Notes under the pieces: generated by a model
Told to the model about the DNA's origin: nothing
Database searches by the model: none
Seen by the model: only the letters and a program-made list of their open reading frames with translations
Shown here: piece by piece, positions 22,054 to 30,331 of the stretch
Layout of the letters: the number at the start of each line of letters is the position of its first letter
Position numbering within the stretch: position 1 is the first letter of the stretch
Assembly: GCA_031256395.1 (NCBI GenBank)
Contig: JAIRQQ010000060.1
Coordinates: 1-42,277, forward strand
DNA: 42,277 nucleotides
Direction: 5' to 3'
DNA from: Nitrososphaerota archaeon
GTDB lineage: Archaea; Thermoproteota; Bathyarchaeia; Bathyarchaeales; Bathycorpusculaceae
Made by a program: the position numbers and the translations under genes

Positions 22054-22689
22054 TTGCTCAAAAAACTGCGAATAGAAAACAAAGAAATCATAACAGCAAA
22101 AGAAATCAAAAAATATTGCAACCAATTAGAGCTCGACTATGAAGCAACAATTAACCATTTTTTATCACGCAACCACCTCACACGCATCTTCAGAGGAATA
22201 TTCTACATCAAAACTCTTGACGAAATAAAACTAGGAAAAATAAAGTACAACCACCTAGAACTAGTAGCCAAAGGATTGGAGATAAAAAACGTCAAAAAAT
22301 GGTATTTTGGCCTCTATACAGCACTGAAACTAAACAATATGACACACGAATACTTCACCATTGACTATATTATCAACGACAAGCTATTACGCACAAACCC
22401 AATGAAAATAGCAGGCCACAAGTTTAAATTTTTAAAACTAAAAAAATCACTATCCAGTTTTGGAATAACACACAAAGACACCATAGCATATTCTGACCCA
22501 GAAAAGACTATACTGGATTTCATCTACATATGGCGCTATAGCGGCATCCCAAAAGACAGCATTATTGCGGATGTAGACGAGTGGTCAACCAATTTATCCA
22601 TACCCAAATTAAAAGAGTATTCTAAAAATTATCCTAAAACAGTCCAAAAAATCGCACATAAACTAACAGAATCCGTTGTGATTGCATGA
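22054..22689 (+). CDS. abiEi: AbiEi-family antitoxin (type IV toxin-antitoxin)
   Basis: 211 residues from a TTG. An N-terminal winged-helix-like region is seen (EIITAKEIKKYCNQLELDYEATINHFLSRNHLTRIFRGIFYI), with the 'R-x-F-R-G-I-F-Y' turn common in AbiEi. A longer C-terminal domain contains KDTIAYSDPEKTILDFIYI, the SDPEKTILD motif being typical of the family. AbiEi represses its own operon and counteracts the AbiEii toxin without binding it. The stop overlaps the toxin start as ATGA. The sequence is more AT-rich than the flanking genes, as expected of a mobile defence gene. The start is uncertain because no clear RBS precedes the TTG. Confidence 0.8.
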   Translation: MLKKLRIENKEIITAKEIKKYCNQLELDYEATINHFLSRNHLTRIFRGIFYIKTLDEIKLGKIKYNHLELVAKGLEIKNVKKWYFGLYTALKLNNMTHEYFTIDYIINDKLLRTNPMKIAGHKFKFLKLKKSLSSFGITHKDTIAYSDPEKTILDFIYIWRYSGIPKDSIIADVDEWSTNLSIPKLKEYSKNYPKTVQKIAHKLTESVVIA

Positions 22690-23612
22690 GAAAAGAATTT
22701 GTTGCAGCAATTGCAGAACAAGCGGGTATTGAACAGATAGACTTAGTAGAGAAAGACATAATTCTCCATCAAATACTAACGGATCTCGCACAAAATGAGT
22801 TCTTTTCAAACAACTTTGTCTTCAAAGGCGGCACCTGTCTAACTAAATGTCACATGGGCTATTATCGATTCTCAGAAGACATAGACTTCACATGGAAAAA
22901 TCAAGAAAAATTCGAAACCAAATCACAAAAGCAAATTCGTAAGATGCTATCAAACATAATTAACGAAATAGGCAACATATTTGAGGCCATATCAAGCAAA
23001 AGAGGACTGGATTTCAAATATGATAAACAAAACAAACGCTATGTAGAGCTTGGTGGAAGCAACAGGATATGCACACTTAAAATATGGTACAGCCCACAAA
23101 CAGTTAACATTGAAAGTTTTGTGAAGGCACAAATAAATTTTGTCGAAAAAATCCAGTTTATAACCCAAAAAGGCACACTAAACGCCCTGCCCTGCAAAAA
23201 AAGCAAAGAAATAGCTTTTTTGTTTTCAGAATATGAGGAATATTTCCAAACAATAAACATGTACGTATATGACACCCGCGAAATACTTTGCGAGAAAGTT
23301 CGCGCAGTACTCACAAGAAAAGGCTACAAAGCACGTGACTTTCTAGACATCTATCTACTCTGTAGAAAATACAATCTAAAATTAGAGAACTTACTTGAGC
23401 CGATTACAGACAAGATACGCTTTACACTTGACAGTTATCAAAAATATAGAGAGCATTTTGAGGCAAAAAAAACTAACGTAATTTTAGGGCCGTTTAAATG
23501 GGGCCGAGAAGAGAGACTGTTACTTCAAGAAATCGAAGAGAAAGAATTCAAAGAGTTCTTAGATAGCTTCCAAATGTTTCTCAAAAAAGTTATCGAAAAA
23601 ATTTCTAACTGA
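22686..23612 (+). CDS. abiEii: AbiEii-family nucleotidyltransferase toxin
   Basis: 308 residues. The nucleotidyltransferase signature FKGGTCLTKCHMGYYRFSEDIDFTW (residues ~44-68) is the AbiEii/MenT hallmark: GG, the hydrophobic lysine-containing helix, then SEDIDF with two metal-binding Asp. Later family motifs are EILCEKVRAVLTRKGYKARDFLDIYLL. AbiEii/MenT toxins use NTPs to transfer nucleotides, in tested cases to tRNA 3' ends, and thereby stop growth under phage attack. The catalytic residues appear intact. It is coupled to AbiEi by a 4-base overlap. A tRNA-Gly gene lies 58 bases downstream on the other strand. Confidence 0.88.
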   Translation: MRKEFVAAIAEQAGIEQIDLVEKDIILHQILTDLAQNEFFSNNFVFKGGTCLTKCHMGYYRFSEDIDFTWKNQEKFETKSQKQIRKMLSNIINEIGNIFEAISSKRGLDFKYDKQNKRYVELGGSNRICTLKIWYSPQTVNIESFVKAQINFVEKIQFITQKGTLNALPCKKSKEIAFLFSEYEEYFQTINMYVYDTREILCEKVRAVLTRKGYKARDFLDIYLLCRKYNLKLENLLEPITDKIRFTLDSYQKYREHFEAKKTNVILGPFKWGREERLLLQEIEEKEFKEFLDSFQMFLKKVIEKISN

Positions 23613-23670
23613 CTATGACCAGAACAAAAATACCACACATTTCACGAATATAATTTCCGCATATAGTAAT

Positions 23671-23746
23671 TGGTGCGGTTGCCGGGATTTGAACCCGGGT
23701 AGCCAGCTTGGGAAGCTGGAGTCCTACCGAGCTAGACTACAACCGC
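23671..23746 (-). tRNA. tRNA-Gly (anticodon CCC)
   Basis: The minus strand folds into a standard cloverleaf. The acceptor stem GCGGTTG/CAACCGC is seven perfect pairs. The anticodon stem CCAGC/GCTGG encloses the loop TTCCCAA, giving anticodon CCC for GGG glycine codons. The T-loop sequence is GGTTCAAATCC. The discriminator is A and the CCA end is encoded in the DNA. No intron is present. A TATA-like AATATATT about 45 bases upstream on the minus strand could be its promoter. Confidence 0.95.
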
Positions 23747-23999
23747 ACACTATAATGAACAACCCTTTTGTTGGGGTTGGACAATATATTTGTTCTCATC
23801 AAGTATAAGAAGCCACAATACCCGGTTGTATTTTCCCATAGCCACAAACAGCCCTATGTGATCAGCGGCAATATAGTGGGTACTTATTGATGCACGATTC
23901 CAGACGCAACAGTCAACCTTTGAAATAGGAGTAGTTTAATCGAACTGAAATTGGTAATGTTTGGCTAGGTTCGATTTTTCAGCCCAATTGGGTGTAGAG
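23747..23999. other. Spacer between tRNA-Gly and TIR gene
   Basis: About 250 bases with the tRNA promoter region and no supported gene. A short inverted repeat (AACCC/GGGTT, about 23761-23777) lies just upstream of the tRNA. Confidence 0.3.
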
Positions 24000-24854
24000 T
24001 TACCTCAGGAGTCTTTCTGCATCAACGGTATAACCACAGGCTGTGAGTTCACGTATGAGAGTGAGTTTCCAGCTGTTGCGATCGTCTATGGCGGTGAATT
24101 TTATGCCTTCAAAATCTATGGGAAATGCAAAATTGGGGGTTTCTCTATAGAAGGCAAGGACTCGTTCTTTGCCTAGTTTGCCTAATAGAAAACCAAACAT
24201 TAGGGTTACGTCCTGGCGGGGGTTGCGTTGGCGTTTGGTAGCTTCTTCGCCTTTGGGGTAGGCATAGATATCAGGTGAGAGTAATACTAATGCGAATTCT
24301 ATGTCTTTGTAGTCTGTGAAGCGATCAATTATTTTTTTACCGTGACTGGGTTGCTCACTCATAATTATAGTCGCAAGTCCAAGTTTTTTTAGGGCTAAGG
24401 TGAGGGTTTGTTTCATGGATTCATCAGTTCCAGAAACCACAAGGATTCGCCGTGGGGTACCGCTTGGTGTTGAGGTTGTGGGTTGAGTTTGTTGGGCGAT
24501 TGGGTTTGTTTTTGGAGTTATTGTTACAAATTGCTCAGTACACACATAGGCGCCTTTGATTTTACCTTTGAGAAGATTGTCGATGATGTATTTTTTGTCT
24601 TTTGTTGTGACTATGCTGTCATTGTTTGGTAGTCGGAGTTTATCGGCTGCTTGATAGGACCAAAAGATAACAACGTTGACAACTTTGATGGGGTTGAGTA
24701 GTCGACCTATAAACCAGAAAGGTTCACCATTGGTAAAGGGTTCTTGGAAGGCTCCAACGACTTCGGCATTTGAGAGGTTGAAACGAACACCAGATTTGTC
24801 GGGTTCACTATACTCGATGTATATGTGATATTTGGGGTTAGGCAAAGCAATCAA
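24000..24854 (-). CDS. TIR-like (CAP12/Pycsar-type) domain protein, catalytic Glu apparently missing
   Basis: 284 residues from a TTG. Residues 1-112 form a beta-rich N-terminal domain (PKYHIYIEYSEPDKSGVRFNL; GEPFWFIGRLLNPIKVV) that I associate with archaeal TIR-like proteins. A Thr/Pro/Gln linker (~112-134) follows. Residues 135-284 match the TIR-like fold of CD-NTase-associated and Pycsar effectors (RILVVSGTDESMKQTLTLALKKLGL; ALVLLSPDIYAY; GFLLGKLGKERVLAFY; FEGIKFTAID). Active members cleave NAD+ using a Glu in the motif NVxFELG. Here the corresponding stretch is DVTLMFG, with Met219 where the Glu should be. So it may be inactive, a binding module, or may use another residue. No cyclase partner gene is visible. 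Confidence 0.7.
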   Translation of the reverse strand: MIALPNPKYHIYIEYSEPDKSGVRFNLSNAEVVGAFQEPFTNGEPFWFIGRLLNPIKVVNVVIFWSYQAADKLRLPNNDSIVTTKDKKYIIDNLLKGKIKGAYVCTEQFVTITPKTNPIAQQTQPTTSTPSGTPRRILVVSGTDESMKQTLTLALKKLGLATIIMSEQPSHGKKIIDRFTDYKDIEFALVLLSPDIYAYPKGEEATKRQRNPRQDVTLMFGFLLGKLGKERVLAFYRETPNFAFPIDFEGIKFTAIDDRNSWKLTLIRELTACGYTVDAERLLR

Positions 24855-25228
24855 AAAGTAACCTATACCCGAAAACTCAAAAACCTTCCCCTAAAAAATA
24901 CAGTTTATTTTGATTTTTCAGCTCATTCAGAGTAAATTTCAGTTGTTTAACTTTGTCTAAAACGGGCACGTTCATTTGAACTATTAAGTATTACTTAATG
25001 GCTGGCTCTTGTTCTCTTGCTCTATTTGTTCATCAGTTTTTAAGTATATCGATGGGCAATAACTTATTTCACAATTTTTCGATGGATTTATCCCTTCAGT
25101 TATTGTCTGGTTGCTTTGTGCCATTTGCGGCAGGATTTTGAATTAGCAGTTTTGCGCAATCTAAATAGGTGGTAAAACAAAATCGTTATCAGAGAGCGTT
25201 GCCAAGTTTAGCGTGCAGGAGAAGCGTG
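24855..25228. other. Divergent regulatory region between TIR gene and purM
   Basis: No gene. It contains a perfect palindrome (24983-24999). TTTTTAAGTATAT near 25037-25049 could be a plus-strand TATA box. A GGAGA Shine-Dalgarno (about 25218-25222) lies just before the purM ATG at 25229. Confidence 0.45.
24983..24999. promoter_or_regulatory. 17-bp perfect palindrome upstream of purM
   Basis: ATTAAGTA and its exact reverse complement TACTTAAT flank a single central T. Symmetry stops outside these bases. It stands about 230 bases before the purM start and about 130 before the TIR gene start on the other strand, so it could be an operator for either. Small odd-length palindromes of this kind suit a dimeric winged-helix or ribbon-helix-helix repressor. 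Confidence 0.5.
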
Positions 25229-26314
25229 ATGTCGAAAAATTATACGTATACTGATGCAGGCGTTAATCGGGGTCAGCGGGTGGAAGCTAAAAAAGAGCTG
25301 ACAAGTCTTAGAGAAACCTATCGCTATATCGGTTTTGGCGGCATCATGCATCTGCCCTATAGCAATGTTTTGCCCATCGGTGAGGATCTATTTTTAGATT
25401 TGCAAATCGAGGGGGTTGGTACCAAGGTCTTGATTGCTGAACTGGCAAACAAGTATGATACCATTGGCATTGATGCGGTTGCTATGGTGGTTAATGATGT
25501 TATTCGTAGTGGGGCTAAACCGCTTGCTTTGGCAGACAATATTCATGCCACTGCTAGTGTGCCTAAATTGGTTAATGCCTGGCTCAGGGGTATAATTGCG
25601 GGTGCCGAACAATCAGAGTGTCCTGTGGTGAATGGTGAAACAGGTGATGTTGCTGAGATTATCAAAGGGTTCAGGTCTGATTCTGGGTTTGATATGGTTG
25701 TTTCCTGTGTGGGTCAGGTTGAACGTCAAGATCTCATAACGGGTAGAGGCATAAATCCGGGGGATGTTATCATTGGTTTAGCTAGTAGTGGTCTACACAG
25801 TAACGGGATTACGTTAGCAAGAAAAATTCTCTTCAAAGCGTGGGGCGGTAAATATGAACCAACCGATATTCCCCAAGAATTGTCACGTGAAATTGTGCTA
25901 GAAGCTTTGGAGCCCACTAAGATCTATGTGCAGCCGCTTCTTAAACTGATGCGTGAAGTCAAAGTTAAAGCTGCAGTGCACATTACAGGGGATAGTTATA
26001 CCAAATTTAACAATTTGACGGCTTTTTCGCCGGGTATTGGTTTTTGTTTTGATCGGTTTGCTCCGCAACCGATTTTTGGGTTAATTCAAAAAACTGCCGC
26101 CGAGTTAGGTTATACTGTAACTGATGAAGAGATGTTTAGGACCTTTAATATGGGCTGGGGTTTTGGCATTATTGTAGATAGGTCCGATGTTGATAGTGCG
26201 TTGAGTGAGTTGGAGCAGTGCAGTGGATGTGGTGTGCAGGTTATTGGCAGGGTTACGGGTAAAGAGCGGGTGGTTGAGATAGAGTATGGGGAGAAACGAC
26301 TGGTTTTGTCGTAG
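25229..26314 (+). CDS. purM: Phosphoribosylformylglycinamidine cyclo-ligase
   Basis: 361 residues from the ATG at 25229, chosen because the protein starts with the family's YTDAGVNRGQRVEAK block and GGAGA precedes the ATG. PurM (AIR synthetase) closes the imidazole ring: FGAM + ATP gives AIR + ADP + Pi. Family motifs are EGVGTKVLIA, IGIDAVAMVVNDVIRSGAKPLALADN, VNGETGDV and GLASSGLHSNGITLARKI. The C-terminal half is the PurM-type ATP-binding domain (VHITGDSYTKFNNL; MFRTFNMGWGFGIIV). It heads the purM-purS-purL-purQ group, with a 68-base gap to purS. The coding strand is G/T-rich, unlike most genes here. Confidence 0.94.
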   Translation: MSKNYTYTDAGVNRGQRVEAKKELTSLRETYRYIGFGGIMHLPYSNVLPIGEDLFLDLQIEGVGTKVLIAELANKYDTIGIDAVAMVVNDVIRSGAKPLALADNIHATASVPKLVNAWLRGIIAGAEQSECPVVNGETGDVAEIIKGFRSDSGFDMVVSCVGQVERQDLITGRGINPGDVIIGLASSGLHSNGITLARKILFKAWGGKYEPTDIPQELSREIVLEALEPTKIYVQPLLKLMREVKVKAAVHITGDSYTKFNNLTAFSPGIGFCFDRFAPQPIFGLIQKTAAELGYTVTDEEMFRTFNMGWGFGIIVDRSDVDSALSELEQCSGCGVQVIGRVTGKERVVEIEYGEKRLVLS

Positions 26315-26346
26315 GGTTTTGCATTGTTTGGCATTGTTTGTGATGA

Positions 26347-26380
26347 AAGCGTTTAAATCTCTACCTCTTAATTTAGAGGT
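26347..26380 (+). promoter_or_regulatory. purS promoter with overlapping inverted repeat
   Basis: A TATA box (GTTTAAATC, ~26351-26359) is followed by ACCTCT (26363-26368), TAATTT, then AGAGGT (26375-26380). The repeat is a perfect 6-bp inverted repeat ending two bases before the purS ATG. Transcription about 25 bases after the TATA box would start inside the repeat, making purS nearly leaderless. The repeat may be an operator at the start site. Confidence 0.5.
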
Positions 26381-26382
26381 CT

Positions 26383-26634
26383 ATGAAATATGCTGTTAAA
26401 ATTGAAGTCAGCCTCAAACCCGGGCATAGTAATCCGGAAGGCGAAACAACCGCGCGGCTCCTTGTTGAGCTGGGCTTCAGTGTTGAAGCAGTTGAAGTTA
26501 GTAAAGTCTACACTGTAATTTTGGAGGCCTCAAGCGTGGTTGAGGCAGAGCAGAAAGCTCAGGAAATGAGCCGTCGTCTGCTGGTAAATCCTACAAAAGA
26601 TGATTATACAATCAGCGTAGCTGAGAGAAAATGA
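26383..26634 (+). CDS. purS: Phosphoribosylformylglycinamidine synthase, PurS subunit
   Basis: 83 residues with the PurS pattern: YAVKIEVSLKPGHSNPEGETTARLLVELGF, then VSKVYTVILEA and EEMSRRLLVNPTKDDYTI-like sequence. PurS is a small dimer that bridges PurL and PurQ in the FGAM synthetase complex, guiding ammonia from the glutaminase to the synthase. The start follows an inverted repeat containing AGAGGT. The stop overlaps the purL start (ATGA). Length is typical (80-85 residues). Confidence 0.93.
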   Translation: MKYAVKIEVSLKPGHSNPEGETTARLLVELGFSVEAVEVSKVYTVILEASSVVEAEQKAQEMSRRLLVNPTKDDYTISVAERK

Positions 26635-29015
26635 ACCTGCTGGTCAAACGCCAAACTCAGTCAGTCATAGAGGCTCAACTATCAGATGCCACCTCCGCTC
26701 AGTTAGCAGAGATTAACAGTGAGTTGTCTTTGGGTCTTAGTGCTGAGGAGCTAGAGGTAGTTCAGACTTATTTTAAAAAAGAAAACCGCAACGCCACTGA
26801 TGTGGAGCTTCAAGCGATTAGTCAGGCTTGGAGTGAGCATTGTTGTCATAAAACCTTTAAGGGTAAAATCAAAATTGATGGCGCTCAAACAATTAACAGT
26901 TTGTTTAAAACCTATATTGCCAAGGCTACAAAGCAGATTGATGCGCCTTGGTGTGTGAGTGTATTTGAGGATAATGCAGGTATAATCAAATTTGATAAGG
27001 GTCAAGGCATAGCCGCCAAGGTTGAAACCCATAATCATCCCTCAGCAGTGGAGCCCTTTGGGGGTGCAGCCACAGGCGTGGGAGGGGTCATCCGCGATAT
27101 TTTGGGGGTTTGGGCTGATCCTATTGCGTGTACGGATGTGTTGGGTTTTGGTCCGCTTGATTATGATTATAGTAAACTTCCCGCAGGGGTTAAGCATCCC
27201 AAGTATGTCTATATGGGTGTTACTGCGGGGATTAGCACCTATGGGAACAACATGGGTATCCCAACGGTTAATGGCGCCATATATTTTGATGACTCCTACA
27301 CAGGTAATGTCACAGTGTTTTGTGGCTGTGTGGGTATATTACCGCTAAACAAATACGCTAAAAACGCTCAAGCAGGCCATATTTTGGTGTTGGCGGGCGG
27401 TAAAACGGGACGTGATGGTATCCATGGGGTTACCTTTGCATCTGCAGAGCTTACCGAGAAATCCGAAGAGATCGCTAGGCCCGCGGTTCAGATTGCAAAT
27501 CCCATCGAGGAAGAAAAACTCAAACGCGCCATCGTAGAGATCCGCGATCAACAACTCGGCTCAGCCATCACCGATATTGGCGGAGGCGGTTTATCCTCAG
27601 CAGTAGGTGAAACCGCAGAGCGCTTTAACTGCGGCGTAACAGTTGACCTAGAGACGGTCCCCCTAAAGTATCAAGGACTCTCACCTTGGGAGATTTATCT
27701 CTCTGAGTCACAAGAACGTATGCTACTCACATGCACTCCTCAAAACTTAGAGGCTGTGCTAGCAGTTTTTGCCAAAGAAGACGTAACAGCAACCGCCATA
27801 GGCAAACTCATTGACGAGAGACGACTCAAGCTCAGCTACCAAACAGAGTTAGTCTCAGATATTGACATGGAGTTTCTTTTCAACCCACCCCAGAGCAGCA
27901 AAACCGCATGCATCGAACCAACCCAACTCAGCGAACCCAACCTCCCCCAACCCAAAGACCTCACAGAAGTGTTGCTGCAACTTTTGGGCGCACCCAACAT
28001 TGCCAGCAAAGAATCAGTAATTCGCACCTATGACCATGAAGTCAAAGGCAACACACTACTAAAACCCCTCCAAGGAGACTATGCCGGCCCCAATGACGCC
28101 GCAGTACTAAAACCCCTCGATCAATCCCTAAAGGGGCTAGTGATTAGCTGTGGTATGAATCCCAACTATGGCAAAATCGATCCCTATTGGATGGCGGCCT
28201 CAGCTATAGATGAGGCTATGCGCAACAACATTGCTGTGGGCGGCAGAAGAATCGCACTCTTAGACAACTTTACATGGGGCAACCCCGAGAAGCCAGAACG
28301 GCTTGGCTCATTGGTACGTGCCTGCGAAGCCTGCTATGACTATGCAGTTATGCTTAAAGCACCCTTTATCAGCAGCAACGACAGCCTCTACAACGAATCC
28401 CCCCTGGGCCCCATAACACCCACGCTACTCATAACCGCGGTGGGTATCATACCCAACATCGAGCACACCATCTCGATGGAGCTCAAAAAACAAGATAACC
28501 ACCTCTACATCATAGGTAAAACCTACCCAGAACTGGGCGGTTCAGAGTACTATAAACTAAACGGCCACCTAGGCGCATCAGTGCCCAAAGTACGAGGCGG
28601 CAAAGCTAAACAGACCTTTAAAGCAATCACCAAAGCCATAGACAACGGCTTAATCAAATCCTGCCATGATCTCTCAGAGGGCGGGTTAGCAGTTGCAGCC
28701 GCAGAGATGGCCTTTGCCAGCGGGTTGGGTCTAACCCTTGAGTTACAAAAAGTGCCCACTCAAGATATTGAGCGGAATGATTTTGTACTCTTCTCAGAGT
28801 CTAACAGCCGTTTTCTTATCGAAGTCGCAGAAGCAGACACAACAGAATTTGAAAAGCTGATGCAGAACAAAGGCTGTGTGAGAATCGGAAAAGTCACAAA
28901 AGAACCCAAACTCCACATCAAAGGCCTAAACGGCCAAACTGTGATTGATGCCCCGCTGGATTTGTTGCGGCAGAATTGGAAGAAAACGCTCAACCCCAAG
29001 GAGACAGAACAATGA
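26631..29015 (+). CDS. purL: Phosphoribosylformylglycinamidine synthase, PurL subunit
   Basis: 794 residues. This is the stand-alone PurL form that works with PurS and PurQ: FGAR + Gln + ATP gives FGAM. Motifs include ISQAWSEHCCHKTFKG, AAKVETHNHPSAVEPFGGAATGVGGVIRDILG, TDIGGGGLSSAVGE and the second half's PNYGKIDPYWMAASAIDEAMRN and KSCHDLSEGGLAVAAAEMAF. It is a little longer than the ~740 residues usual for this form. About 900 bases in (near 27540) the coding strand changes from G/T-rich to A/C-rich, a break unrelated to domain edges. The stop overlaps purQ (ATGA). Confidence 0.94.
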   Translation: MNLLVKRQTQSVIEAQLSDATSAQLAEINSELSLGLSAEELEVVQTYFKKENRNATDVELQAISQAWSEHCCHKTFKGKIKIDGAQTINSLFKTYIAKATKQIDAPWCVSVFEDNAGIIKFDKGQGIAAKVETHNHPSAVEPFGGAATGVGGVIRDILGVWADPIACTDVLGFGPLDYDYSKLPAGVKHPKYVYMGVTAGISTYGNNMGIPTVNGAIYFDDSYTGNVTVFCGCVGILPLNKYAKNAQAGHILVLAGGKTGRDGIHGVTFASAELTEKSEEIARPAVQIANPIEEEKLKRAIVEIRDQQLGSAITDIGGGGLSSAVGETAERFNCGVTVDLETVPLKYQGLSPWEIYLSESQERMLLTCTPQNLEAVLAVFAKEDVTATAIGKLIDERRLKLSYQTELVSDIDMEFLFNPPQSSKTACIEPTQLSEPNLPQPKDLTEVLLQLLGAPNIASKESVIRTYDHEVKGNTLLKPLQGDYAGPNDAAVLKPLDQSLKGLVISCGMNPNYGKIDPYWMAASAIDEAMRNNIAVGGRRIALLDNFTWGNPEKPERLGSLVRACEACYDYAVMLKAPFISSNDSLYNESPLGPITPTLLITAVGIIPNIEHTISMELKKQDNHLYIIGKTYPELGGSEYYKLNGHLGASVPKVRGGKAKQTFKAITKAIDNGLIKSCHDLSEGGLAVAAAEMAFASGLGLTLELQKVPTQDIERNDFVLFSESNSRFLIEVAEADTTEFEKLMQNKGCVRIGKVTKEPKLHIKGLNGQTVIDAPLDLLRQNWKKTLNPKETEQ

Positions 29016-29827
29016 AACCCCACGACATCAAAGTTTGTATATTGCGCGCCGGCGGAACCAACTGTGATGCCGAAACACAACGGGCCTTTGAAGAACTCGG
29101 CACACAACCACACACTCTTCAAGTCAGCGAGCTCATCAAACAACGCAACCTCCTAGACTATGATGTATTAGTTTTTCCAGGAGGCTTCTCATATGGAGAT
29201 TATGTACGCAGCGGCGTCATCTTTGCGCGCCACCTCTCTGCGCATCTGGGCAAAGAAATGCAGAGCTTTATTGATGAGGGTCGCCCGATTCTGGGCATAT
29301 GTAACGGCTTTCAGATTCTTGTGGAATATGGGTTATTGCCAGGATTTGAAGGGATAAGTCCAGTTCCCGAAGCCACTCTAACCACCAATGAACCTGCGGG
29401 TTTTAAATGTAAATGGGTTTATCTAAAGCAGGAAAACCAAGGTAAATGCCTCTTCACATCCACCCTGCCCCAAGGCAAAATTATCCGCTTACCCATCGCA
29501 CATGGCGAGGGGCGTCTACTGTTTCCTAAAGAAAAAGAAGAAGCACTACTAAAGCGGCTTGTTGATGAGGATATGTTGGTATTTCGCTACTGCACCAAAG
29601 ACGGCCAACCCGCAAACGGCCAATACCCCACAAGCCCAAATGGCAGCTTTTATGACATCGCAGGCATCTGTAACCCCGAGGGGAACATTTTTGGTTTGAT
29701 GCCCCATCCCGAGCGCGCACTATATTGGTGGCAACAACCCAATTGGACACAACAAAACCAGATACTACAGTACGGAGACGGAAAACACATTTTCCAAAGC
29801 ATCATAGATAAACTAACAAAGACGTAA
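29012..29827 (+). CDS. purQ: Phosphoribosylformylglycinamidine synthase, PurQ (glutaminase) subunit
   Basis: 271 residues from the ATG at 29012, which overlaps the purL stop (ATGA) with an AAGGAG RBS eight bases upstream. It is a class I glutamine amidotransferase: KVCILRAGGTNCDAET at the start, VFPGGFSYGDYVRSG, the nucleophile Cys in ILGICNGFQILVEYGLLPG, and the catalytic His/Glu in MPHPERALYWW. It releases ammonia from glutamine for PurL. Length is in the range of archaeal and bacterial PurQ, slightly long. It ends the pur group. Confidence 0.94.
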   Translation: MKPHDIKVCILRAGGTNCDAETQRAFEELGTQPHTLQVSELIKQRNLLDYDVLVFPGGFSYGDYVRSGVIFARHLSAHLGKEMQSFIDEGRPILGICNGFQILVEYGLLPGFEGISPVPEATLTTNEPAGFKCKWVYLKQENQGKCLFTSTLPQGKIIRLPIAHGEGRLLFPKEKEEALLKRLVDEDMLVFRYCTKDGQPANGQYPTSPNGSFYDIAGICNPEGNIFGLMPHPERALYWWQQPNWTQQNQILQYGDGKHIFQSIIDKLTKT

Positions 29828-30331
29828 ACCGTATCTCCATTGCTATGTGAAATACGGCAGAGACTGACTTATCAACACACCAGTTCAGATATAACAGTTG
29901 TCAGAACGTATGTAGTTCGCTAAAATTTGGGTATAGCATCTAATTTGGGTTGTTGATTTTAACTGATACTTCGCGTTATGGGGCAGATTGATCTTTTGAC
30001 AGCGGCGCATACGGTTGAATGATTGCGGAAACAAGCTGAGGAATATTTGCTCACATGATTAGAGCTAAAAAAGACTGCAAGTTGTCTACTAAGAGAATTC
30101 ATGAAATAACGTAAAAACGCAAATTATCAGTTAGTTTTTTAATATTGGTCTTTGACGGATCTGATTTGATGGCTTCTTGGTTCGATTGAGCCTAAAAACG
30201 GTAGTGGGTTTAATTTTTGTTGTCGGGTTTGAATTTAGATGAGAATATGAATAGTGAGCTTTGACAGGGTTTAGCTGTCATTGCGTCACATCAGTTCACA
30301 GTCAGTCATCATCTCTATGATTCAGGTTATG
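29828..30331. other. 504-base gap after purQ
   Basis: No intact gene. From an ATG near 29978 one plus-strand frame reads coding-like pieces (MGQIDLLTAAHTVE, LRKQAEEYLLT, LELKKTASCLLREFMK) divided by TGA codons. It may be a decayed gene or chance. The end (about 30170-30331) is G/T-rich with no clear signal. Confidence 0.3.

Noticed and set aside
23671-23746. Attachment-site duplication of the tRNA-Gly 3' end
   Set aside because: I did not find a second copy of the tRNA 3' segment within the window, so integration at this tRNA cannot be claimed.
29978-30125. Coding-like pieces with in-frame TGA codons after purQ
   Set aside because: Too short and too interrupted. Reading TGA as an amino acid is not supported anywhere else in the window.
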